Assembly: GCA_025774935.1 (NCBI GenBank)
Contig: JALGZK010000002.1
Span: forward strand, 298,254 to 362,253
DNA length: 64,000 bases
Origin: a bacterium
GTDB taxonomy: Bacteria > Joyebacterota > Joyebacteria > Joyebacterales > Joyebacteraceae
Direction of reading: 5' to 3'
Position numbers and translations under genes: made by a program. Position 1 is the stretch's first letter. Each line of letters opens with the position of its first letter. Under the pieces are notes generated by a model, which worked only from the letters and a program-made list of their open reading frames with translations, was not told where the DNA came from and ran no database searches. Below are positions 1 to 7,488 of the stretch, piece after piece.

Positions 1-288
1 TTCTTGACGGGCGCCGACTACTCGTGCGGTACGCCGCCATCGGGAAGCGGAGTGTGGTGGTCGGCCCATCCTGGTCCGCAGATGGCGAACTGGGCGTGGA
101 CGTGGCTCGTGAGTCCGCCGATCGACATCAGCGGGCTTCCCCCCGACGCGACACTCGTAGCCCAGTGGAACATGTGGATCGACTTCCCTGCTAACTCACA
201 CACCAGCTACAGCCTCTCCCTTGCGTCGTGCGACAGCCCAGACGTCGATAGAGATCTCTCGCTCTTCGTCGATGAGCAGCCGGGCTGA
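1..288 (+). CDS. Secreted protein, N-terminal-side fragment (partial, ends at in-frame TGA)
   Basis: The frame is open from the first base of the window, so the true start lies upstream. It ends at TGA 286-288, but the same frame continues without another stop to 2025. This is therefore the front part of one interrupted gene rather than a separate gene. The visible residues are rich in Trp, Gly, Ser and aromatic residues with alternating beta-strand character. They resemble a beta-sandwich domain (MAM or galactose-binding-like) of the sort found before sorting domains in secreted FCB proteins. No catalytic motif is visible. The codon after the TGA is TGG (Trp), in a Trp-rich stretch that reads on naturally. 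A TGG-to-TGA change or a base-call error is the simplest explanation. Confidence 0.6.
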   Translation, partial: FLTGADYSCGTPPSGSGVWWSAHPGPQMANWAWTWLVSPPIDISGLPPDATLVAQWNMWIDFPANSHTSYSLSLASCDSPDVDRDLSLFVDEQPG

Positions 289-363
289 TGGTACGGAGGG
301 CCGTTCTGGGGCACCTGGGGCGACAACTGGGACGCCTTCGCCGGGAACGACTGGCTCGCGATC

Positions 364-2025
364 ATGTGGCAGGTTGGAAGCTCTCAGCCGCCCGAGCCCG
401 GCGTTGAGAACGGCACCGGGATGTTCCTGAACTGGATGAAGGTCGGGTATCTCGAAGGCGGAGGGGTCACGTTCGACCGCGATGAGTGGAACGCGTTCAA
501 CGACTGGTGGAGGGACGATTTCAGTGGTCCGCGCGACGACGAGGAGCGAATTCAGGTCACGAGTGATATCGATCCGGGCAGCGAGTCCCTGACGCTCTGG
601 GCGAGAAACGCCGGGGATCCCGTCTGGACTCCTTACCCGTGCACCCGAGAGAACCCCGGCACCGACTGGTGGATCGGGCCGGCACCGCTCGTTGAGATCG
701 GCGACGCCGGCATGGACGGGGGCGAGATTCACTACTACTACGCGGTGTACGACGCGGGGGAGCTTGCGGCGACGTACCCGGATGGTGCTCCAGGCACCGA
801 CGAGCCCGGTGAGCGGAGGTACCTCGAGTTCTCGCTTCTGCCTACTACGAACCCGGGAACCGGGGAGCCTCCCGAAGTTCTCCTCGTCGACAAGCACGGC
901 CGCAGGACCCCGGGCGAGGGCCGCGACTACGCGCACTACTCCGAGTACTACTATCGCGAGGCGCTGGAGATTATGGGATACGTCGATGCGGAGGGGAATC
1001 CCCTGTATGACGTGTACGACGTCGAGGTCCCCACGGCGACCAACGAAAAGTCGGACGGCCCCCCGTCGGGGCTCCTGGACCACTACGACACCGTGTTCTG
1101 GTGTACGAGCGACGTGCCCACCGCCGGCGTCAAGTCAGTTGACGCGCAGAACCTGATGGACTGGCTGAATATGGGAATGCCGACCGCACCGCGGTCTCTG
1201 TGGCTGACAGGCAACAACAACAACACGGAGCTGGCCTCGGGCGATGCCACCCAGCAGGCCTTCCAAGTTACGTACCTGACGACGGGGTTCGTGCGGGGTT
1301 CGGTGGTCGCCCCTGACCCGCCGACCCACGAGAGTCACCCCAACCTCTGGCCGGGCCTCGTTGACAACCCGGGCGGCGAGTTCGTCTTCATGGACAGCGA
1401 CGACGGTGCGTGTATCCTCGCTGGTGACTGCCCACTCATGCCGGAGTTCGACGTCGTGTTTCCACTCATCGGGGAGGCTGTTGCCGACTACGAGATTCTT
1501 GAAGGTGGAGAGCCCACCAGATACTCGGCGGGCGTGGCGAACGCCTATGAGGGCTGGTACTCCGTCGTGAACCTCGGCTTCGGGCTGGAGTTCATGATGG
1601 ACAGCATCGTAGAAGAGGGAGGGCGGACGGAGTACACATATGTCTCTGGCGTCCACGACCGCGTGAACCTCGTGGAGAACGTCGTGGCTGAGTACTTCGA
1701 AGAGCCCCCGACCGGCGAACCGACGGGCGTCGTGGTCGACGAGCGCAGGAACGAACTCAGTCAGGCGTACCCCAATCCCTTCAATCCACTCACGAAGATC
1801 ACGTACAGCGTGAAGGATGCTGGCCGAGTGACGATTCGGATCTACAACGTGGCAGGGCGGGAGGTGAGAACTCTTCTTGATACCGAGATGGCTGCCGGTA
1901 CATCGGGCTACGCGGTGTGGGACGGCTTGGATGACGCAGGCAAGCAGTGCGGGACGGGCGTGTACCTCTACAGCATTGAAGCGCCCGGGTTCGCGAGTTC
2001 GAAGAAGATGATCATGATGAAGTGA
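364..2025 (+). CDS. Secreted protein with C-terminal FlgD-like/type A sorting domain (rear part of interrupted gene)
   Basis: The first in-frame ATG after the TGA is at 364, but coding character runs unbroken from 289, so this is the rear part of the gene that begins before the window. Residues 1-150 continue a secreted beta-rich region. About 170-430 looks like the Rossmann-like glutamine-amidotransferase-like fold (it starts PPEVLLVDKHG) also seen in the M28 protein at 12103-15216. The last 85 residues are a FlgD-like/type A C-terminal domain, starting at AYPNPFNPLTKI and ending in a short basic tail, KKMIMMK. In Bacteroidetes and relatives this domain directs type IX export and surface attachment; that role is inferred here. 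No ribosome-binding site is obvious at 364, so independent translation is doubtful. Confidence 0.7.
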   Translation: MWQVGSSQPPEPGVENGTGMFLNWMKVGYLEGGGVTFDRDEWNAFNDWWRDDFSGPRDDEERIQVTSDIDPGSESLTLWARNAGDPVWTPYPCTRENPGTDWWIGPAPLVEIGDAGMDGGEIHYYYAVYDAGELAATYPDGAPGTDEPGERRYLEFSLLPTTNPGTGEPPEVLLVDKHGRRTPGEGRDYAHYSEYYYREALEIMGYVDAEGNPLYDVYDVEVPTATNEKSDGPPSGLLDHYDTVFWCTSDVPTAGVKSVDAQNLMDWLNMGMPTAPRSLWLTGNNNNTELASGDATQQAFQVTYLTTGFVRGSVVAPDPPTHESHPNLWPGLVDNPGGEFVFMDSDDGACILAGDCPLMPEFDVVFPLIGEAVADYEILEGGEPTRYSAGVANAYEGWYSVVNLGFGLEFMMDSIVEEGGRTEYTYVSGVHDRVNLVENVVAEYFEEPPTGEPTGVVVDERRNELSQAYPNPFNPLTKITYSVKDAGRVTIRIYNVAGREVRTLLDTEMAAGTSGYAVWDGLDDAGKQCGTGVYLYSIEAPGFASSKKMIMMK

Positions 2026-2135
2026 TTGAGTGCGGCCAGGATTGCGTCGTTCTCTCCGTGCTTCCGTCGCATCGCTGCGGGAGGCCACTTTCTTCCGCAT
2101 GGGTCGGCCCGGTGCAGCGCTCCGGAAGCAACGAA

Positions 2136-2168
2136 GGCGGGCGAAGATGTCCTCTCCGCCCGCCGTTT
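2136..2168. terminator. GC-rich hairpin in the convergent gap
   Basis: An 8-bp perfect stem (GGCGGGCG at 2136-2143 with CGCCCGCC at 2157-2164) encloses a 13-nt loop and is followed by GTTTC on the plus strand. It lies between the convergent sorting-domain gene and the trpB-like gene, so it could end either transcript. Confidence 0.45.
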
Positions 2169-2208
2169 CGTCCATGAAGAGCGGCCCGAGTCTCCGGACC
2201 AGTCCGAG

Positions 2209-3543
2209 TTACGCAGTCGCCTCTGCCGTCTCCATGCTCGCGTCCTCGATGCCGAGCACTTCGCGGTAGCCCTCCATGTCCATGAACCCATGGCCGCTCA
2301 CGTTGAAGGCGATGACCTTCTCCTCGCCCGTCTCCTTGCACTTGAGCGCCTCGTCGACCGCGCAGCAGACGCTGTACGCAGACTCCGGCGCAGGCAGGAA
2401 GCCCTCGGAGCGGATGAACCTAAGCGTGTTCTCGAACACGTGCTTCTCGTCCTGCGGGTACGCCACCGTGTCGATGTAGCCCTTGTTCCTGAGCAGGCTC
2501 AGGATCGGCGAGCAACCGTGGTAGCGGAGGCCGTCTCCCTTGATCGGCTCCATCGACGTCTGGTGACCGAGCGTGTACATCTTGAGGAGCGGCGTGATCT
2601 CCGCATGGTCGGCGAAGTCGTACTTGTACTCGCCCTGGAGGTTCGGCGCGGCCTGGCTCTGCGCCGCGATGAACTGGGTCTTTTTGCCCTTCGTCAGGAC
2701 GTCGCCGATAAACGGGAGCACGAACCCGCCGAAGTTGCTGCCGCCACCAAGGCACGAGATCATGAGATCGGGGTAGTCGCCCGCCTTCTCGAACTGCTTC
2801 TGCGTCTCGAGCCCGATGATCGTCTGGTGCATCAGGACGTGGTTCAGCACCGAGCCGAGGCTGTAGGCGGCCTTCGGGTCGTTCTGCGCGTCCTCGAGTC
2901 CCTCGGAGATCGCGATGCCGAGCGAGCCGGGGTGGTCGGGATCCACGCTGCAGAGGCGCCTGCCGCACTCGGTCTGCATGCTCGGCGACGCGTGCACGTC
3001 GGCGCCCAGGAGCTTGATGAACGCGAGGCGCGCCGACTTCCACCTGTAGACCGCGCGCACCCAGTAGACCGTGCACTTGAGGCCGGTCAGCGCGGCGGCG
3101 TACGCGAGAGCCGTTCCCCACTGTCCCGCGCCCGTCTCCGTCGCAAGCCGCTCGTAGCCCTCCTCGCGCGCATAGTACGCCTGCGCGAGCGCGGTGTTGA
3201 CCTTGTGGCTTCCCGTCGGGCTGTAGAACTCCGACTTGTAGTAGAGCCTCGCGGGCGTGCCGAGCGCCTTCTCGAGCCCGTACGCACGGAAGAGGGGACG
3301 CGGCCTGCCGGCCTGCTTGTAGAGATCCTGCAGACCCTCCGGGATGTCGACCCAGCTGTCGGTCGAGAACTCCTGGCCGAGGCACGTCTTGATGAGGAGG
3401 TTCGGGAGGTTCTCGACGCGGGACGGTCCTTCTTCCGGATCCAGGGGTGGAGGAAGCGGTTCGGGCAGGTCGGGGAGGATGTTGTACCAGCGCTTCGGGA
3501 GCTCGTCCATCGTGAGCCTGATCTGCCTCTCCTTCGTCGGCAT
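2209..3543 (-). CDS. trpB: Tryptophan synthase beta chain-like protein, TrpB2 type
   Basis: A 444-residue fold-type II PLP enzyme. The PLP lysine is K114 in SPTGSHKVN, the catalytic glutamate is E136 in ETGAGQWGT, and the phosphate-binding loop is GGGSN at 266-270. The length and the long N-terminal extension before the catalytic core fit the TrpB2 class rather than the shorter TrpB1 that pairs with TrpA. The start is ATG with a perfect AAGGAGG 5 nt upstream. TrpB2 enzymes convert indole plus serine to tryptophan, and some have been proposed to act as serine deaminases or in indole salvage. No trpA or other trp gene is visible in the window, so a free-standing role is likely. A cupin gene lies upstream on the same strand 137 nt away and may be cotranscribed. 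Confidence 0.9.
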   Translation of the reverse strand: MPTKERQIRLTMDELPKRWYNILPDLPEPLPPPLDPEEGPSRVENLPNLLIKTCLGQEFSTDSWVDIPEGLQDLYKQAGRPRPLFRAYGLEKALGTPARLYYKSEFYSPTGSHKVNTALAQAYYAREEGYERLATETGAGQWGTALAYAAALTGLKCTVYWVRAVYRWKSARLAFIKLLGADVHASPSMQTECGRRLCSVDPDHPGSLGIAISEGLEDAQNDPKAAYSLGSVLNHVLMHQTIIGLETQKQFEKAGDYPDLMISCLGGGSNFGGFVLPFIGDVLTKGKKTQFIAAQSQAAPNLQGEYKYDFADHAEITPLLKMYTLGHQTSMEPIKGDGLRYHGCSPILSLLRNKGYIDTVAYPQDEKHVFENTLRFIRSEGFLPAPESAYSVCCAVDEALKCKETGEEKVIAFNVSGHGFMDMEGYREVLGIEDASMETAEATA

Positions 3544-3680
3544 GCGTGCCTCCTTAGGATCTGTGAGCGCCTAGTGTCCGGGATGCATCGAGTGTCGCAG
3601 GTGGGGGACCCTCAATCAAGCGCGAACCACGGCCGGGCACCGTCGCGAGCGGTCGGGAGCCGTTCGCTCGCGCGGCGAGC

Positions 3681-4043
3681 CTACTCGATTACCTCTTCGT
3701 CTTCACTCCGCCACGGCGGGTCGACGATGCAGAGGAACGCGAGGTCGACGCCGGCCTCGTTCTTGATCCACTGAACCTCACCGGCGGGGATGTAGACCGT
3801 CTGTCCTGCCTCCACGGTCTCGCTCTCGTCCCCGACGTGCATGAGCCCCGTCCCGTACAGAACGTAGTACACCTCCGATGCGGCGAGCTTGTGCCTTCGC
3901 GACGCTTCGCCCGGGTGGAGCAGCGCGAGCGCGAGGCTGTAGCCGAGGTGCACGCCGTCCCGGATCGGATGGAGAATCTCGCGGAGCTCGGTGCCGTCTC
4001 CGGCCTCGATCGGGTCGATCGTGGCGACGTCCTTGACCAGCAT
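3681..4043 (-). CDS. Small cupin-domain protein
   Basis: A 120-residue single-domain cupin. The first conserved motif appears as RRHKLAASEVYYVLYGTG and the second as YIPAGEVQWIKN. The first motif keeps one His and the Glu but has Lys-Leu where the usual second His falls, a variant seen in some single-cupin families, so metal binding may differ from classic HxH cupins. The ATG at 4043 was chosen because GGAGG lies 4 nt upstream. A longer in-frame reading from 4130 adds 29 residues without a good ribosome-binding site. The gene sits upstream of the trpB-like gene on the same strand. No specific substrate can be assigned; small cupins may be isomerases, sugar binders or sensors. Confidence 0.8.
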   Translation of the reverse strand: MLVKDVATIDPIEAGDGTELREILHPIRDGVHLGYSLALALLHPGEASRRHKLAASEVYYVLYGTGLMHVGDESETVEAGQTVYIPAGEVQWIKNEAGVDLAFLCIVDPPWRSEDEEVIE

Positions 4044-4170
4044 GTGGCCTCCGGCGGGAACTTCCCAAAATGAGTCAGTTGTAAAGTCGCTACGCTCCCC
4101 GATTCTGCCAGAAGGAAGGGGAGGCCGCAAGCTCGTGGCCTATGGGGGCGTTGCGCGCACAAACCTTCAC

Positions 4171-4200
4171 TTGCGCGCCCTAGGGCAGTTGCGATAGACT
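4171..4200 (+). promoter_or_regulatory. Candidate sigma-70-type promoter of the OmpA-like gene
   Basis: TTGCGC (4171-4176), an 18-nt spacer and TAGACT (4195-4200) precede the OmpA-like start at 4262 by about 60 nt. The match to TTGACA/TATAAT is moderate, so this is a plausible rather than firm call. Confidence 0.35.
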
Positions 4201-4261
4201 TTTCGGCGTTCCCAACGACTCAACTGAGGAGAGGAACTCTTCAAGAAAGAGGAGGTGTGGC

Positions 4262-5668
4262 ATGTTGCGCACGGCTGTCGTGTCGCTTCTCGTTCTGGCG
4301 CTCTTTGCTCCCGCGGCGCTCGCGGGTCAGGGCGACGCCCAGCTCGGCGTCGGTCTCGTCGGGGGCTGGTACCAGCCCTCGGGTGGCGACAACGACTACG
4401 AGAAGTCCGGCTACACTTTGGGCGTGACGCTCATGAAGCCGGTGAACGATGCACTCTGGTTCGCCTTCGACTACCGCTACGGCACCAGCAGCGGCGAGGA
4501 GCCATCGGTATCGTCGCCCGGAGCGCTCGGCGTCAGAAGCTCCGACGACTTCACAACCAAGTGGAGCATGTTCGAGCTCACGACTCTGTACAAGTTCAGT
4601 ACCGAGAAGAGCTTCCAGCCGTGGATCTCCGGCGGGTTCGGTCTGACCTCCTGGCAGGTCGAAGACGAAGACGGCTCCGTCCCTGATGGGTATAACACAG
4701 ACGGCAAGGTCAAGAGGCTCAGCGGAACCAACTTCACGTTCATCGCCGGACTCGGCATGGACTTCTTCGTAACGGAGGCCGTCGCCCTGACCGTCGGTGG
4801 GAAGTACCGCTACCTCTTCGATCAGGAAGTCGACAACGTCGGCTACAGCTCGATGTACGGTCCGGGCTTCGTCGACGCGAACACGTCGTCGTTCGAGGTC
4901 TTCGGCGGCGTCTACTGGTACATCGGCGGCGGCGACTGTGACGGCGACGGCATCTATGGGCGGAACGACCTGTGCTGGCGCGATCCCGAGGACTTCGACG
5001 GGTTCGAGGACGAGGACGGCTGTCCGGATCCCGATAACGACATGGACGGCTACCTCGACATGTACGACAAGTGCCCCGATGAGGCCGAGGACTTCGACGG
5101 CGATGACGACGAGGACGGCTGTCCGGACATCGACAGGGACGGCGATGGCATCCTCGACATGAACGACAAGTGCCCGGACAAGCCGGAGGATTTCGACGGG
5201 TTCATGGACGAGGACGGCTGCCCCGATCCGGACAACGATGGGGACGGCGTTCCGGACTCGCGGGACGAGTGCCCGAACACGCCGAAGGGCGTGGTCGTCG
5301 GTCCGAACGGGTGTCCGCTGCCGAAGGTCGAGCTCATCGCTGTCATGGTCAACTTCGAGTTCGACAAGGACGACATCACCGACCAAGCTGCCGCGAAGCT
5401 CGACGCTGTCGTTGAGATGATGAAGAAGGACGAGGACATCACTGTGGAGATCGCGGGACACGCCGACGACGTCGGCACCGCCGGATACAACCAGGCGCTC
5501 TCCGAGCGTCGTGCGGCGGCAGTCGAGGCCTACCTCGAGGGCGGCGGAATCGACGTGGACCGGGTTGTCACGGTCGGATACGGCGACACGGACCCGCTCG
5601 TGCCCAACGAGACGGATGAGGGCCGCGCCGAGAACAGGCGCGCCGTGATCACTCCGAGCAGGGACTAG
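4262..5668 (+). CDS. OmpA-family outer-membrane protein with thrombospondin type 3 repeats
   Basis: A 468-residue protein starting at ATG with AGGAGG upstream. Residues 1-21 are a signal peptide ending AALA. About 22-220 form a small beta-barrel of the OmpA type. About 225-355 contain calcium-binding thrombospondin type 3 repeats, visible as recurring D-x-D-x-D-G motifs with paired Cys (for example DEDGCPDPDND and DKCPD). From about 358 to the end is an OmpA C-terminal peptidoglycan-binding domain beginning VNFEFDKDD, with the Asp and Arg expected for diaminopimelate binding (AGHADDVGT, LSERRAAAV and ENRRAV). The protein should span the outer membrane and hold it to the cell wall, with the acidic repeat region as a rigid calcium-dependent linker. 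A strong hairpin follows the gene. Confidence 0.92.
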   Translation: MLRTAVVSLLVLALFAPAALAGQGDAQLGVGLVGGWYQPSGGDNDYEKSGYTLGVTLMKPVNDALWFAFDYRYGTSSGEEPSVSSPGALGVRSSDDFTTKWSMFELTTLYKFSTEKSFQPWISGGFGLTSWQVEDEDGSVPDGYNTDGKVKRLSGTNFTFIAGLGMDFFVTEAVALTVGGKYRYLFDQEVDNVGYSSMYGPGFVDANTSSFEVFGGVYWYIGGGDCDGDGIYGRNDLCWRDPEDFDGFEDEDGCPDPDNDMDGYLDMYDKCPDEAEDFDGDDDEDGCPDIDRDGDGILDMNDKCPDKPEDFDGFMDEDGCPDPDNDGDGVPDSRDECPNTPKGVVVGPNGCPLPKVELIAVMVNFEFDKDDITDQAAAKLDAVVEMMKKDEDITVEIAGHADDVGTAGYNQALSERRAAAVEAYLEGGGIDVDRVVTVGYGDTDPLVPNETDEGRAENRRAVITPSRD

Positions 5669-5712
5669 CGGCGGGCCGGGCGGAGACGTCCGACACGCGA
5701 TCTGCGAAGAAA

Positions 5713-5755
5713 AGGGGGGAGCAAGGGCCCGCGGGCCCTGCTCCCCCTGTCTCAT
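5713..5755 (+). terminator. Hairpin terminator after the OmpA-like gene
   Basis: An inverted repeat (GGGGGAGCAAGGGCCC at about 5715-5730 and GGGCCCTGCTCCCCC at about 5733-5747, with one bulged A) lies 45 nt after the stop codon. A pyrimidine-rich TGTCTCATTCT follows instead of a pure T-tract. Confidence 0.65.
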
Positions 5756-5852
5756 TCTCGGAAGGGATCCCGTGAGCCCCCGGGCAGGCCCAGCGCTTGG
5801 GGGTTCCTGGCCACCAGCCGGGCCCGGCCGAACGCCGCCCCGCCCGCCCCCG

Positions 5853-5868
5853 TGGCACGCCCCTTGCT
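5853..5868 (+). promoter_or_regulatory. Sigma-54 (RpoN) promoter
   Basis: TGGCACGCCCCTTGCT matches the -24/-12 consensus TGGCACG-N4-TTGC[AT]. GG is at 5854-5855 and GC at 5866-5867 with exactly 10 nt between. Transcription would start near 5879, giving a leader of about 110 nt before the diguanylate cyclase start at 5992. A dedicated enhancer-binding activator would be required; none is encoded in this window. Confidence 0.7.
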
Positions 5869-5991
5869 AGATTAACGGGCAGAGTTAGGACTTCAGGGCC
5901 TTCGGCGGGCCGTGCAGGTGGCCGGGGCGGGGAGACATGTGTCTCCGCGTGCTGTCCCACATCTCCGTGTCCGCCTGCGGGGGGAGCGCGC

Positions 5992-7305
5992 ATGGGAATG
6001 CCTGCGAGGGAGTCGATCCGGAAACACGTCCTCATCGGGACGTCTGCGGGGAAGGGCGAGGAGAGGCTCGTTGCCTGGCTGAAGGAGGCCGGCTACGTGT
6101 CGTGCGTCTGTTGCGACCCCTCCAATATCGCGCAGACTACCGCCCGGGAGATTCCCGACCTCGTCGTCCTGACCGAGTCGCTGGGGATGTCGGACCAGCA
6201 CCGCGCGATCCAGAAGCTCGAGGACGACGGGCGGACCCGCAAGATCCCCGTCCTGGCTCTCCTCAGGAGAGGCGAGGACCCCAACGAACCATCCCTTCGC
6301 CGCAGCTTCCGGATCGACTTCATGACCGAGCCTGCGGGGAGCACTCAGTTCCTCTCCCGTGTCAGAGCCATGCTCCGGATCGCTGACGACGAGAAGAAGC
6401 CAGGTGGCGGCGGCGAGCGGGACGGCCTGACGAAGCTCTATAATAGACGCTATCTCGACGAACGGATCGAGAAGGAGATTGAGCGCGCGCGCCGGTACTC
6501 CCGAAGCGTCGCGTGCATCATGGTCGACATCGACAACTTCCAGACGATCAACGCCGAGCATGGGTACAAGGCCGGAGACGAGATCCTGAAGGCACTCGCG
6601 GACATGCTCCTCTCGGAGACGCGCCTCCCCGACACGGTGGCGCGGTTCGGAAGCGAGGAGTTCGTGCTGATCCTCCCCGAGACGGAGGGGGCGGCGGCGG
6701 AAGGGCTGTCGGAGCGTCTTCGCAGATCGTTCGCGGAGCTCCGGCTGGGTGATGATGAGGAGGGGCCCGGCGCGACCATCAGCTGTGGCGTCGCCTCGTA
6801 CCCAGACCACGCGAGCGACGCGACGACGCTCATCCGAATGGCGAGCTCTGCCGTCTATCAGGCGCAGCAGGAAGGACAGAACTGCACCGTGGTGGCGTTC
6901 GGCGAGAAGAAGGACGAGGAGTGGCCGCGCGTCGACACCGCCGCGACGATCCTCCTGGTTGAGGATAACGACTACAACCGCACGGTGGCGTCTCTCGTGC
7001 TGCGCGCCAGCGGCTACGAGGTTATCGAGGCTTCGGACGCGGCGACGGCGATCTCCCTTGCCAGGGCGGTTCTCCCGGACCTCGTGATCATCGACGTCAA
7101 CCTCCACGGTGTGAGCGGCCTCGAAGCGACCAAGCAGCTCGTGGGGATGAGCGAGACGAAGGACATTCCGATCGTCGCCCTCACGACGAAGGATATGCCC
7201 GGCGACCTGGAGCAGCTCGTCGCCGCAGGCTGTCGCGGGTACATCACCAAGCCGATCGACACGAACAACCTCGCGACGCAGATCGAGACCTACCTGCACG
7301 GCTAG
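5992..7305 (+). CDS. REC-GGDEF-REC response regulator, probable diguanylate cyclase
   Basis: A 437-residue cytoplasmic signalling protein. Residues 10-130 form a receiver-like domain in which the phospho-acceptor position is not Asp (LVVLTESLG), so it is probably a pseudo-receiver. Residues 143-305 are a GGDEF domain. Its active-site motif reads GSEEF (220-224), with Ser in place of the second Gly, while the inhibitory I-site RLPD (211-214) sits exactly five residues upstream. Metal-binding Asp (MVDIDNF) is present. Residues 318-435 are a canonical receiver with D368 in IIDVN and K420 in TKPID. The intact I-site argues that it makes and is feedback-inhibited by c-di-GMP; the Ser substitution makes activity less certain. 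The ATG at 5992 follows GGGGGAG. A sigma-54 promoter lies upstream. Confidence 0.88.
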   Translation: MGMPARESIRKHVLIGTSAGKGEERLVAWLKEAGYVSCVCCDPSNIAQTTAREIPDLVVLTESLGMSDQHRAIQKLEDDGRTRKIPVLALLRRGEDPNEPSLRRSFRIDFMTEPAGSTQFLSRVRAMLRIADDEKKPGGGGERDGLTKLYNRRYLDERIEKEIERARRYSRSVACIMVDIDNFQTINAEHGYKAGDEILKALADMLLSETRLPDTVARFGSEEFVLILPETEGAAAEGLSERLRRSFAELRLGDDEEGPGATISCGVASYPDHASDATTLIRMASSAVYQAQQEGQNCTVVAFGEKKDEEWPRVDTAATILLVEDNDYNRTVASLVLRASGYEVIEASDAATAISLARAVLPDLVIIDVNLHGVSGLEATKQLVGMSETKDIPIVALTTKDMPGDLEQLVAAGCRGYITKPIDTNNLATQIETYLHG

Positions 7306-7375
7306 CGGCTTGGTGTGAGCGTGCCGCGAGAGAGCCGCGCCGCCACAAAAGAAGAGCAGAGTACGACCGCACCCG

Positions 7376-7396
7376 GCCGGCGGACTCCCCGCCGGC
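7376..7396 (+). terminator. Short hairpin after the GGDEF gene
   Basis: An 8-bp perfect stem (GCCGGCGG at 7376-7383 with CCGCCGGC at 7389-7396) and 5-nt loop, 71 nt after the stop codon, with no T-tract. It may be a terminator or only GC-rich structure. Confidence 0.35.
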
Positions 7397-7488
7397 TGGC
7401 GTGTATTCGCGCGTCGGGCGCGGGGTGGCTTCTGTGGTAGGATGTGGCGTGGCGCTCGTCGATCGATGCCGTGCTCACGGGAGGCACC

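Noticed and set aside
286-288. TGA as a selenocysteine codon
   Set aside because: The site is not a catalytic Cys position in any recognisable enzyme, the next bases do not form a convincing bacterial SECIS hairpin, and the protein is a secreted structural type.
2026-3774. A 582-codon plus-strand frame over the trpB-like gene
   Set aside because: Shadow of the minus-strand enzyme, which has clear catalytic residues and a perfect Shine-Dalgarno sequence.
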